A stretch of 64,000 bases of DNA from Microbacterium sp. LWO14-1.2 (GTDB lineage Bacteria; Actinomycetota; Actinomycetes; Actinomycetales; Microbacteriaceae). The notes below the pieces were generated by a model. It was given only the letters and a program-made list of their open reading frames with translations. It was not told the DNA's origin and ran no database searches. Numbering within the stretch: position 1 is the first letter of the stretch; each line of letters opens with the position of its first letter. The position numbers and the translations under genes are program-made. Location: contig NZ_CP151633.1 of NCBI RefSeq assembly GCF_038397715.1, positions 3,348,001 to 3,412,000 of the forward strand, written 5' to 3'. Below, one piece after another: positions 32,235-39,783 of this stretch.

Positions 32235-32587
32235 TGGCTACCGGCGGCAACGCGATCCGCGGCACCCGCGTGGGTTCCGGACCGATGGGCGAGCAGGACC
32301 ACGGCTACCACGCCGACCGTATCGCCGTGTCGTACTGGGATGGTCTCGGCAATGAGACGGTCCGCTACTTCGCGGCAGGTCTCCCCGAAGAGGAGATCCC
32401 CGAGATCATCGACCACCCGCAGTCGGGACTCCCGGCCGGTCGAGACAAGGCGAACCCTCCTGCTCTCGCGAAGACCGAGCCCTACAAGACGCACCTCGCC
32501 TACGTGAAGGAGCGTCGCACCGACGAGGAGGCCGTCCAGCTCCTCGAGGACGCCCTCGCGCAGTTGCGTGAGCGTCGGGGGCAGTGA
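32234..32587 (+). CDS. rbpA: RNA polymerase-binding protein RbpA
   Basis: The 117-residue protein binds RNA polymerase and group-1/2 sigma factors and helps open the promoter. The core region shows VSYWDGLGNETVRYFAAGLP, and the sigma-binding C-terminus GLPAGRDKANPP...TEPYKTHLAYVKERR is well preserved. In zinc-binding homologues the core reads WC-x-NGHET and CPRCG; here these are WDGLGNET and HPQSG, so no zinc site remains. It is coupled to secG by a TGATG overlap. Confidence 0.95.
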   Translation: MATGGNAIRGTRVGSGPMGEQDHGYHADRIAVSYWDGLGNETVRYFAAGLPEEEIPEIIDHPQSGLPAGRDKANPPALAKTEPYKTHLAYVKERRTDEEAVQLLEDALAQLRERRGQ

Positions 32588-32603
32588 CCTCCCTCTGACC
32601 GGC

Positions 32604-32640
32604 ACTGAGGCCGCCGCGATCCGATCGCGGCGGCCTCAGT
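32604..32640. terminator. Bidirectional terminator between rbpA and the HEVGH gene
   Basis: Arms 32604-32620 and 32624-32640 form a perfect 17-bp stem with a 3-nt loop between two convergent genes, so it can serve both strands. Confidence 0.85.
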
Positions 32641-32661
32641 CGTACCGCGGGAGCGTCTCGC

Positions 32662-33864
32662 TCAGCGGCAGGCGTAGGAAGCGTCGATGTACGACTGCGG
32701 CGGGTAGCCGTAGGCCCAGACGCCGTTCGCATCGTCGGTGAACCCCATGCCGATGGCCCAGGCGGTCGCCCACTTCTCGATGCTGTCCTGGGTCGACGAG
32801 TCGTACATGTCCTCGCACTTGACGCTGATGGCGTGGCCTACCTCGTGCGCGACGAGCGCCTTGCTCCGATCCGCCGGCCACTGCTCGGCGACCGAGTTCG
32901 ACAGCTCGATCACGGCACGATCCGGCTCGTCCCACCACCACGTGGTGAGACCGCCCATGCTGCCGTTCTCGCCGGCGTTGTTGACGATGGGGTTCCAGTC
33001 GAACTCCAGCAGGACGCCGGGTGCGAGCGACCGTGCGAAGGCCTCGATCTCGAGACGGGCACCCAGCAGCGGACCTGCCTTCTCGGCGAGCTCGGTCTGC
33101 TCCGAGGCGACGACCTGCGCGGCGGCATCCTGCAGGGCCACGAACGAGGGCACCGTGAGGTCGTCGAGAGTCGCCGCGCCGGAGACGTCGGACGCCGCAT
33201 CCCTCAGCGCGATGATGTCGAGGTTCTTCGCCGAGACGTGAGCGGCCTCGAACGCGGTCGCCGCGGTCGCCGCTGATGCGAGGAATCCGAGTCCGGCCTC
33301 TTCCACCGACGTGCCGGCGTCGGCGAGCCCGGGGACCTCGGCATCGAGCTCGGCGACGAGCTGATCGAGGTCGTCGGCGTCCTGGTCGAGCTCGTCGGTC
33401 TCGCCGAAGAGCTCCCAGAAGAAGGTCGGCTTCGGGTCGGCATCCGGGAGCGAGACTGCGGCGTGGTCCGACGCGGCGGAGGCGAGATCGCCCGCCTCGG
33501 TGACGGCCGCACCGAGCGCCTCCTTCGCCGCGGGGTCGGTCAGGACGCCGGTGTCGCTCTGGAGCAGCTGGTTCGCGATCTCGGAGGTGGCCGTCAGCGC
33601 ATCGCTGGACTGCTGCAGGTTCGTGACAGAGACCTGAGCGCTGTCGCGAGCGGACTCGAAGTTCGCCTCCGCGTCGTCGTAGCCGAGGTTCGCGGTCGTC
33701 TGCAGGGCCGCGACCGCACCGATCGCGACGACTCCGACCGCCAGGCCGATCCAGAGTCCAGGACGACGCTTCCGCGGTGCCCGCGTCGGCGAGGCCCCGA
33801 CGATGTGCGCGGGGAGCTCGTGACCGCCCCACGGGGAGACAGGGGTGCCGAGAGGGGCTGTCAT
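32662..33864 (-). CDS. Membrane-anchored protein with HEVGH metallopeptidase-like motif, unknown
   Basis: The 400-residue protein has a Pro/Arg-rich cytoplasmic start, one hydrophobic helix at about 40-60 (LWIGLAVGVVAIGAVAAL), a long helical, Ala/Asp/Glu-rich outside region (about 65-290), and a C-terminal domain with VAHEVGHAISV (H340, E341, H344) and E363 as a possible third zinc ligand 18 residues later. It ends with two or three aromatic segments and a terminal Cys-Arg. A zinc protease acting outside the membrane is the simplest reading. GGAGG is 8 nt before the start. I do not recognise a characterised family. Confidence 0.7.
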   Translation of the reverse strand: MTAPLGTPVSPWGGHELPAHIVGASPTRAPRKRRPGLWIGLAVGVVAIGAVAALQTTANLGYDDAEANFESARDSAQVSVTNLQQSSDALTATSEIANQLLQSDTGVLTDPAAKEALGAAVTEAGDLASAASDHAAVSLPDADPKPTFFWELFGETDELDQDADDLDQLVAELDAEVPGLADAGTSVEEAGLGFLASAATAATAFEAAHVSAKNLDIIALRDAASDVSGAATLDDLTVPSFVALQDAAAQVVASEQTELAEKAGPLLGARLEIEAFARSLAPGVLLEFDWNPIVNNAGENGSMGGLTTWWWDEPDRAVIELSNSVAEQWPADRSKALVAHEVGHAISVKCEDMYDSSTQDSIEKWATAWAIGMGFTDDANGVWAYGYPPQSYIDASYACR

Positions 33865-33941
33865 GCGGTGGAACCTCCGGAGAAGGATGCGGCGTACATC
33901 GACTCTGCCAGAGAAACACCGATCGACATGAAGAAAATGCA

Positions 33942-33971
33942 GAAGGCCTCCGCATCTCTGCGAAGGCCTTC
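33942..33971 (-). terminator. Intrinsic terminator of tRNA-Gly
   Basis: On the minus strand GAAGGCCT pairs with AGGCCTTC, with an inner CGCA/TGCG stem, and is followed by TGCATTTTCTTC. It begins 6 nt past the tRNA and is the only hairpin here with a T-rich tail. Confidence 0.8.
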
Positions 33972-33977
33972 GAAGCG

Positions 33978-34048
33978 AGGGGGTGACGGGAATCGAACCC
34001 GCGCAATCAGTTTGGAAGACTGAGACTCTACCATTGAGCTACACCCCC
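33978..34048 (-). tRNA. tRNA-Gly (TCC anticodon)
   Basis: A 71-nt cloverleaf on the minus strand: acceptor stem GGGGGTG/CACCCCC, D-arm with TAGCTCAATGGTAGAG, anticodon loop CTTCCAA carrying TCC, and T-arm GGGTTCGATTCCC. CCA is not encoded. It faces tRNA-Pro across divergent promoters. Confidence 0.96.
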
Positions 34049-34099
34049 GGACCCGTCGCACTGCTCGGGGACCGATCGGCGACGTGCACCGACTGTTCG

Positions 34100-34105
34100 A
34101 TCATA
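34100..34105 (-). promoter_or_regulatory. Candidate -10 box of tRNA-Gly
   Basis: Read on the minus strand this is TATGAT, giving a precursor leader of about 45 nt. Confidence 0.45.
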
Positions 34106-34133
34106 GCGGACGGTCGAGGGTGCTCCCGTCCGT

Positions 34134-34139
34134 TAGACT
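34134..34139 (+). promoter_or_regulatory. Candidate -10 box of tRNA-Pro
   Basis: TAGACT lies 30 nt before the tRNA-Pro 5' end. Confidence 0.45.
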
Positions 34140-34169
34140 CGGTGGGGCTGAATCTGCGTGCGGATTCCC

Positions 34170-34243
34170 CGGGGCGTAGCTCAGTTTGGTAGAGCGCCCG
34201 CTTTGGGAGCGGGAGGTCGCAGGTTCAACTCCTGTCGCCCCGA
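34170..34243 (+). tRNA. tRNA-Pro (TGG anticodon)
   Basis: A 74-nt cloverleaf: acceptor stem CGGGGCG/CGCCCCG, anticodon stem CCCGC/GCGGG with loop TTTGGGA carrying TGG, T-arm with GGTTCAACTCC and discriminator A. CCA is not encoded. No terminator lies between it and tig (64 nt), so the tig mRNA could start upstream of or be processed from the tRNA transcript. Confidence 0.96.
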
Positions 34244-34306
34244 CACGGCTCGACAAAGCCTGGCAGCCGCGATTCAGCGCGGAAATCACAAGGAGAACAC
34301 ACCAGC

Positions 34307-35776
34307 ATGGCGAACAGCACCGTCGAGAAGCTGACCCCGACCCGGGTCAAGCTCAGCATCACGGTCACCCCCGAAGACCTCAAGCCCAGCATCTCGCACG
34401 CCTACGAGCACATCGCGCAGGACGTCCAGATCCCCGGCTTCCGCAAGGGCAAGGTTCCCGCCCCGATCATCGATCAGCGCATCGGACGCGGCGCCGTCAT
34501 CGAGCACGCCGTGAACGAGGGCCTCGACCGCTTCTTCCGCGACGCGACCACCGAGCACAAGCTCCGCGTCGTCGGCCGTCCGTCGGCCGAGATCATCGAG
34601 TGGCCGAGCGAGAAGGACTTCTCGGGCGATCTGCTCGTCGACATCGAGGTGGACGTCCGCCCCGACATCGAGCTCCCCGACTACGCGGGCATCACGCTGA
34701 CCGTTGACGCCGTCGAGGCGGACGACGCGGCGCTCGACGCCGAGCTCGAGAACATGCGCGCACGCTTCGGCACGCTCGTCCCCGTCGACCGCCCGGCCGC
34801 GAAGGGCGACTTCGTCGAGCTCGACCTGGTCGCCACGATCGACGGCGCCGAGATCGACCGCGCCGAGGGCGTCTCGTACGAGGTCGGCTCCGGCGAGCTG
34901 CTCGAGGGCATCGACGACGCGATCGAGTCGCTGACTGCCGGTGAGGACACCACGTTCCGCTCGACCCTCGTCGGCGGCGACCACGCCGGCTCCGAGGCCG
35001 AGGTCGCCGTATCGGTCAAGGCCGTCAAGGAGCGCGAGCTCCCCGAGGCCGACGACGACTTCGCGCAGATCGCGAGCGAGTTCGACACGATCGCGGAACT
35101 CCGTGAGAGCCTCGCCGAGCGCGTCTCGCAGCAGGGCGTCTTCACGCAGGGCTCCGCCGCCCGCGACAAGCTCGTCGAGACCCTGCTCGAGCAGATCGAG
35201 ATCCCGGTCCCGCCGCAGCTCATCGAGGACGAGGTGCACAACCACCTCGAGGGCGAGGGTCGTCTCGAGGACGATGTGCACCGCGCCGAGGTCACCGAGG
35301 CGAGCGAGAAGCAGTTCCGCACGCAGGTGCTGCTCGACACGATCGCCGAGCAGGCCGACGTGCAGGTCTCGCAGGAGGAGCTCTCGCAGTACCTCATCCA
35401 GTCCGCCGCGCAGTACGGCATGGCTCCGCAGGAGTTCGTCGAGGCGCTGCAGTCGTCGAACCAGCTCCCCGCCCTCGTCGGCGAGGTCGCACGCAACAAG
35501 GCCCTCGCGATCGCGCTCGGCAAGGTGAAGGTCGTCGACACCAACGGCAAGGCCGTCGATCTGTCCGACTTCATCGTGACCGACGACGAGGCCGCTGACG
35601 AGGCCGAGACCGAGGCCCCGGCCGAGGAGAAGCCGGCCAAGAAGGCTCCGGCCAAGAAGGCTCCCGCGAAGAAGGCCGCCGCCAAGAAGGACGACGCCGA
35701 CGCCGAGGAGAAGCCGGCCAAGAAGCCCGCCGCCAAGAAGGCTCCGGCCAAGAAGGCTGCTGACAAGGGCGAGTGA
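34307..35776 (+). CDS. tig: Trigger factor (ribosome-associated chaperone, prolyl isomerase)
   Basis: The 489-residue chaperone has the ribosome-binding N-domain with signature GFRKGKVP (about 45-52), the FKBP-like isomerase domain (about 155-240; starting [14 protein letters not shown]), and a helical C-domain. Beyond about residue 435 it carries a low-complexity tail of PAKKA-type repeats that standard trigger factors lack. AAGGAG lies before the ATG. In actinobacteria tig commonly precedes clpP; here a TPR gene intervenes. Confidence 0.96.
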   Translation: MANSTVEKLTPTRVKLSITVTPEDLKPSISHAYEHIAQDVQIPGFRKGKVPAPIIDQRIGRGAVIEHAVNEGLDRFFRDATTEHKLRVVGRPSAEIIEWPSEKDFSGDLLVDIEVDVRPDIELPDYAGITLTVDAVEADDAALDAELENMRARFGTLVPVDRPAAKGDFVELDLVATIDGAEIDRAEGVSYEVGSGELLEGIDDAIESLTAGEDTTFRSTLVGGDHAGSEAEVAVSVKAVKERELPEADDDFAQIASEFDTIAELRESLAERVSQQGVFTQGSAARDKLVETLLEQIEIPVPPQLIEDEVHNHLEGEGRLEDDVHRAEVTEASEKQFRTQVLLDTIAEQADVQVSQEELSQYLIQSAAQYGMAPQEFVEALQSSNQLPALVGEVARNKALAIALGKVKVVDTNGKAVDLSDFIVTDDEAADEAETEAPAEEKPAKKAPAKKAPAKKAAAKKDDADAEEKPAKKPAAKKAPAKKAADKGE

Positions 35777-35791
35777 TCGATCACGATCTCG

Positions 35792-35823
35792 AAAGGGGCG
35801 GATGCTGCGGCATCCGCCCCTTT
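35792..35823 (+). terminator. Terminator hairpin after tig
   Basis: AAAGGGGCGGATGC and GCATCCGCCCCTTT form a perfect 14-bp stem with a TGCG loop, ending in a short T-run. Confidence 0.85.
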
Positions 35824-35859
35824 CTCGTAGCAGACGAGCCTCCGAGGAGAAGAGAAGAC

Positions 35860-36354
35860 ATGACGAGCTGGGATGAGCGGATCGACGAGGTGTGGGCCGA
35901 GGCGTCCGGCGAGGAGGTCGGCGACGACACCATCGCCCGGATCGACGCCCTCGCCGCGGAGCGGGGGAGCGATGACGCCAGGGCGGAGTTCGAACGCGCC
36001 GGCGCGCGCGACTCCGCCGGACGCCCCGCGGAGGCGGTCGTGCTGTACCGGCGGGCCCTGGAGCTCGGGCTGGACGAGGAGCACCGTCCGCAGTGCGTGA
36101 TCCAGCTCGCGAGTTCGCTGCGCAACCTCGGCCAGTACGACGAGGCGCTCGAGCTCATCACGGCCGAGGAGGAGCTGTCGGCAGACGGCCCCTACCGGGA
36201 CGCGGTCGCGACGGTGCATGCGCTCATCCTGGCCAGTGCCGGGAAGCCCGCGACAGGGTTGTCCGTGGCACTGCTCGCGCTGGTGCCGCACCTGCCGCGC
36301 TACCACCGGTCGATGACGGCCTACGCCCACGAGATCGCCGATCTCGACACCTGA
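35860..36354 (+). CDS. Tetratricopeptide-repeat (TPR_5-like) protein
   Basis: The 164-residue all-helical protein has TPR-like helices with AEFERAGARDSAGRPAEAVV and ASSLRNLGQYDEALELI. The TPR_5-type small proteins are common in actinobacteria and have no assigned role. GAGGAGAAGAG precedes the ATG at 35860; an earlier in-frame start at 35773 would begin inside the tig terminator and is rejected. It stands alone between tig and clpP1. Confidence 0.78.
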   Translation: MTSWDERIDEVWAEASGEEVGDDTIARIDALAAERGSDDARAEFERAGARDSAGRPAEAVVLYRRALELGLDEEHRPQCVIQLASSLRNLGQYDEALELITAEEELSADGPYRDAVATVHALILASAGKPATGLSVALLALVPHLPRYHRSMTAYAHEIADLDT

Positions 36355-36363
36355 TATGCCGAC

Positions 36364-36395
36364 GGCGAACACGGCCTGGGCGCCGTGTTGTCGCC
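36364..36395 (+). terminator. Terminator-like hairpin after the TPR gene
   Basis: GGCGAACACGGC (36364-36375) pairs with GCCGTGTT-G-TCGCC (36382-36395) with one bulge. It lies directly before the clpP1 -10 box. Confidence 0.55.
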
Positions 36396-36397
36396 GG

Positions 36398-36403
36398 TAG
36401 ATT
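36398..36403 (+). promoter_or_regulatory. Candidate -10 box of clpP1
   Basis: TAGATT predicts a leader of about 27 nt with CAGGAG as ribosome-binding site. I saw no clear ClgR operator. Confidence 0.4.
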
Positions 36404-36435
36404 CGAATCACTGAAACACGGAATCAGGAGCTGAC

Positions 36436-37026
36436 ATGGCTGCAGAACCCCTCCTCGCGACGAGCGTCTTCGACAGGCTGTTGAAGGACCGCATCATCTG
36501 GCTGGGATCAGAGGTGCGTGACGAGAACGCCAACGAGATCTGCGCGAAGATCCTTCTTCTCGCTGCAGAGGACTCGGAAAAGGACATCTACCTCTACATC
36601 AACTCGCCCGGCGGCTCCATCACCGCGGGAATGGCGATCTACGACACGATGCAGTTCGTGCCGAACGACATCGTCACGGTCGGCATCGGGATGGCGGCGT
36701 CGATGGGTCAGCTCCTGCTGACCGCCGGCACCAAGGGCAAGCGCTACATCACCCCGAACGCCCGCGTGCTGCTGCACCAGCCGCACGGTGGCTTCGGCGG
36801 TACGTCGAGCGACATCCAGACCCAGGCCCAGCTCATCGTCTCGATGAAGAATCGCCTGGCCGAGATCACCGCCGCGCAGACCGGCAAGTCGGTCGAGCAG
36901 ATCAACGAAGACGGAGACCGCGACCGCTGGTTCACCGCAGACGAGGCCCTCGAGTACGGCTTCGTCGACCACATCCGCGAGTCCGCCACCGACGTCGTCG
37001 GCGGCGGCGGCACGGACGCCAACTGA
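36436..37026 (+). CDS. clpP1: ATP-dependent Clp protease proteolytic subunit 1
   Basis: The 196-residue serine peptidase has catalytic S89 (GMAASMGQ), H114 (LLHQPHGG) and D163 (DRDRWF), with the handle region [17 protein letters not shown]. In actinobacteria ClpP1 and ClpP2 form a mixed 14-mer that works with ClpX or ClpC. clpP2 follows after 19 nt. The N-terminus is short with no clear propeptide. Confidence 0.97.
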   Translation: MAAEPLLATSVFDRLLKDRIIWLGSEVRDENANEICAKILLLAAEDSEKDIYLYINSPGGSITAGMAIYDTMQFVPNDIVTVGIGMAASMGQLLLTAGTKGKRYITPNARVLLHQPHGGFGGTSSDIQTQAQLIVSMKNRLAEITAAQTGKSVEQINEDGDRDRWFTADEALEYGFVDHIRESATDVVGGGGTDAN

Positions 37027-37045
37027 GAGAGCGAGAGGAATCTTC

Positions 37046-37687
37046 ATGTACACACCCACCTTCCGCTCCGCCGGTGACCTGCCCTCCAGCCGCTACGTGC
37101 TCCCGCAGTTCGAGGAGCGCACCGCCTACGGCTTCAAGCGTCAGGACCCGTACAACAAGCTGTTCGAAGACCGCGTGATCTTCCTCGGCGTGCAGGTCGA
37201 CGACGCGTCGGCCGATGACGTCATGGCGCAGCTGCTCGTGCTCGAGAGCCAGGACGCCGAGCGCGACATCACCATGTACATCAACTCGCCCGGTGGCTCG
37301 TTCACGGCCATGACCGCGATCTACGACACGATGCAGTACGTCGCGCCGCAGATCCAGACGGTCGTGCTCGGCCAGGCCGCGTCCGCGGCATCCGTGCTCC
37401 TCGCAGCCGGAGCCCCCGGCAAGCGGCTCGCTCTGCCCAACGCCCGCGTGCTCATGCACCAGCCGGCCATGGGCGAGGCCGGGCACGGACAGGCCTCCGA
37501 CATCGAGATCCAGGCGGCGGAGATCCTCCGCATGCGCACCTGGCTCGAGGAGACCATGGCCCGCCACACCGGCAAGCCGGTCGAGCAGGTCAACCGTGAC
37601 ATCGACCGCGACAAGATCCTGTCGGCGGCCGAGGCTCACGAGTACGGCATCGTCGACCAGGTCCTCAGCTCGCGCAAGCGCGCCTGA
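37046..37687 (+). CDS. clpP2: ATP-dependent Clp protease proteolytic subunit 2
   Basis: The 213-residue peptidase has S113 (GQAASAAS), H138 (LMHQPAMG) and D189 (DRDKIL). The first 30 residues are the longer leader typical of actinobacterial ClpP2, likely removed on activation. GAGAGGAA precedes the ATG. A 17-bp UUCG hairpin closes the transcript, separating it from the deoxyribose operon. Confidence 0.97.
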   Translation: MYTPTFRSAGDLPSSRYVLPQFEERTAYGFKRQDPYNKLFEDRVIFLGVQVDDASADDVMAQLLVLESQDAERDITMYINSPGGSFTAMTAIYDTMQYVAPQIQTVVLGQAASAASVLLAAGAPGKRLALPNARVLMHQPAMGEAGHGQASDIEIQAAEILRMRTWLEETMARHTGKPVEQVNRDIDRDKILSAAEAHEYGIVDQVLSSRKRA

Positions 37688-37699
37688 CCTCGGTCGTCC

Positions 37700-37737
37700 A
37701 CGAGAGGACGTCGGCCTTCGGGTCGGCGTCCTCTCGT
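37700..37737 (+). terminator. Terminator hairpin after clpP2
   Basis: Arms 37700-37716 and 37721-37737 form a 17-bp stem (two G-T pairs) with a TTCG loop, the same design as after rpsA. Confidence 0.8.
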
Positions 37738-37745
37738 CGTTCCGG

Positions 37746-37799
37746 CGGATGCGCGGAGCGATGCGGCACTTCCGCTCATATGAGCAAGCGGATGCGCGA
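37746..37799. promoter_or_regulatory. Candidate operator upstream of the SorC-family gene
   Basis: The perfect 12-bp palindrome GCTCATATGAGC (37775-37786) lies between two copies of GCGGATGCGCG (37746-37756 and 37789-37799). Position ahead of the -10 box at 37815 suits autoregulation by the SorC-type protein. Confidence 0.5.
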
Positions 37800-37814
37800 A
37801 CGGTGATTCCGACG

Positions 37815-37820
37815 TACCCT
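37815..37820 (+). promoter_or_regulatory. Candidate -10 box of the deoxyribose operon
   Basis: TACCCT gives a leader of about 14 nt that keeps GGAGG (37831-37835) as ribosome-binding site for GTG 37841. Confidence 0.4.
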
Positions 37821-37840
37821 GGACAGGGAAGGAGGATGCC

Positions 37841-38776
37841 GTGGAAGACGAACTCACCATGGTCCGCGTCGCCGAGCTGTACTACGACGAGGACAAGACG
37901 CAGGACGAGATCGGCGCCCTCCTCAAGCTCTCCCGGTGGAAGGTCGGACGCCTGCTCACGCAGGCGCGCGAGCGCGGCATCGTCCGTATCGAGATCATCC
38001 ACCCGCGCGCCCGACGCCTCGGTCTCGAGCGCGACCTCGTCGAGCGGTACGGCCTCGCCGCGGCCGTGGTCGTTCCTTCCCCCGAGGGAGACGACGGCAC
38101 ACTCGAACGCGTCGCCCAGGCCGCCGCCGACTACCTCAGCGCCATGCGCCCTGTGCCCCGCACGCTCGGCGTCAGCTGGGGTCGCACTCTCCGCGCCGTC
38201 GCCGAGGCGCTGCCGGACGGCTGGGCGACAGGAGTCACGGTCGTGCAGCTCAACGGGGGAGTGAGCCTCAATCGTCGCTCCGGCGGCGCCGCCGGACTCG
38301 CGGTCACGATCGCGCAGCGCGCCTCGGGGCACGTGTCGCTGCTGCCCAGCCCCGCCATCCTCGAGCGCGTCGAGACCAAACAGGCCATCGAGTCCGACCG
38401 CACGGTCGCGGCCGTGCTCGAAGAAGCCGCGCAGGCGCAGGCATTCCTCTTCACCGCCGGTCCGTGCGACGCCAGCTCCGCGCACGTCGAGAACGGTTAC
38501 CTGACGGCATCCGACGTCGAGGAGCTCGCACGCCGCGGCGCCGTCGGCGACCTGCTCGGACGGTACATCGACGCCGACGGCAACATCGTCGACCCGCAGC
38601 TCGACTCGCGCACGGTCGGCGTCGACCTCGCACGGCTGCGCGAGGCGGAGCGAGCCATCTTCGTCACCGCTGGCGAGGCCAAGCACGACATCGCGCGCAC
38701 GGTCGTGGCCAACGGCCTGTGCAGCGTCCTGGTGACAGACGAGACCACAGCACGAGCATTGTTGGAGGAACGATGA
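37841..38776 (+). CDS. SorC/DeoR-type sugar-phosphate-responsive regulator
   Basis: The 311-residue protein has an N-terminal helix-turn-helix (YYDEDKTQDEIGALLKLSRW, about 15-34) and a large C-terminal SorC sugar-binding domain (TLGVSWGRTLRAV; GDLLGRYIDADGNIVD; FVTAGEAKH). Bacillus DeoR, of this family, is released by deoxyribose-5-phosphate and controls deoC. Overlap of 4 nt with deoC makes the same role likely. GTG start with GGAGG 5 nt upstream. Confidence 0.9.
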   Translation: MEDELTMVRVAELYYDEDKTQDEIGALLKLSRWKVGRLLTQARERGIVRIEIIHPRARRLGLERDLVERYGLAAAVVVPSPEGDDGTLERVAQAAADYLSAMRPVPRTLGVSWGRTLRAVAEALPDGWATGVTVVQLNGGVSLNRRSGGAAGLAVTIAQRASGHVSLLPSPAILERVETKQAIESDRTVAAVLEEAAQAQAFLFTAGPCDASSAHVENGYLTASDVEELARRGAVGDLLGRYIDADGNIVDPQLDSRTVGVDLARLREAERAIFVTAGEAKHDIARTVVANGLCSVLVTDETTARALLEER

Positions 38777-39774
38777 CGACCCAAGAACTCAGCCGCAGAT
38801 CGGCGGTGGACGTGCTCGGCGGAGAACCCGACGACGCGACGCTCCGCCGCTTCCTGCACGGACTCCCCGGCGTCGACGCCGTCGGGCTCGAACAGCGCGC
38901 AGCGGGACTCGGAACACGGTCGATCAAGACGACCTCGAAGGCGTGGGCGCTCGACACGATCATCAGGCTGATAGACCTCACCACGCTCGAGGGCGCTGAC
39001 ACGCCCGGCAAGGTGCGGTCGCTGGTGGCGAAGGCCAAGAACCCGGATGCCGCGGACCAGAGCACCCCGAAGGTCGCCGCCGTGTGCGTGTACGGAGACA
39101 TGGTGCCGGACGCCGTCGACGCGCTCGGAGCGATGCACGGCGACCCCGACGACGGACTGATCTCCGTCGCCGCCGTCGCCACGGCCTTCCCGAGCGGGCG
39201 TTCGTCGCTCGCCATCAAGCTGGCCGACACCGCCGAGGCCGTGGCCGCCGGCGCCGACGAGATCGACATGGTCATCGACCGCGGCGCATTCCTGGCAGGC
39301 CGTTACGGTCTCGTCTTCGACCAGATCGCGCAGGTCAAGGAAGCCTGCCGCCGCGCGGACGGCTCCTACGCATCGCTCAAGGTCATCCTGGAGACGGGTG
39401 AGCTGAACACGTACGACAACATCAAGCGGGCCTCGTGGCTCGGCATCCTGGCCGGAGGCGACTTCATCAAGACGTCGACCGGCAAGGTCCAGCCCGCCGC
39501 CACTCTGCCGACGACGCTGCTCATGCTCGAGACCGTGCGCGACTGGTATCGCGGCACAGGGCAGCGCATCGGCGTCAAGCCGGCCGGCGGCATCCGCGCC
39601 TCGAAGGACGCGGTGAAGTACCTGGTCACCGTCGCCGAGACCGTCGGGGAGGAGTGGCTGCAGCCGCACCTGTTCCGTTTCGGTGCGTCGAGCCTGCTCA
39701 ACGACGTGCTGCTGCAGAGGCAGAAGCTCACCACCGGCCACTACTCCGGCCCCGACTACGTCACGATCGACTGA
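38773..39774 (+). CDS. deoC: Deoxyribose-phosphate aldolase
   Basis: The 333-residue class I aldolase splits 2-deoxyribose-5-phosphate into glyceraldehyde 3-phosphate and acetaldehyde. The Schiff-base lysine is K233 (GDFIKTSTGK) and the second active lysine K269 (GVKPAGGIR). It is longer than the E. coli enzyme (about 260) and matches the long form also found in animals. The ATG overlaps the regulator stop; the aldehyde dehydrogenase gene follows after 9 nt and can oxidise the acetaldehyde. Confidence 0.96.
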   Translation: MTTQELSRRSAVDVLGGEPDDATLRRFLHGLPGVDAVGLEQRAAGLGTRSIKTTSKAWALDTIIRLIDLTTLEGADTPGKVRSLVAKAKNPDAADQSTPKVAAVCVYGDMVPDAVDALGAMHGDPDDGLISVAAVATAFPSGRSSLAIKLADTAEAVAAGADEIDMVIDRGAFLAGRYGLVFDQIAQVKEACRRADGSYASLKVILETGELNTYDNIKRASWLGILAGGDFIKTSTGKVQPAATLPTTLLMLETVRDWYRGTGQRIGVKPAGGIRASKDAVKYLVTVAETVGEEWLQPHLFRFGASSLLNDVLLQRQKLTTGHYSGPDYVTID

Positions 39775-39783
39775 GGACGAGAT

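Noticed and set aside
33978..34243. tRNA pair as possible phage or island attachment site
   Set aside because: No integrase, no duplicated tRNA 3' end and no change of composition nearby.
34681..36411. 576-residue minus-strand frame opposite tig and the TPR gene
   Set aside because: Ser-rich antisense translation across a clear terminator.
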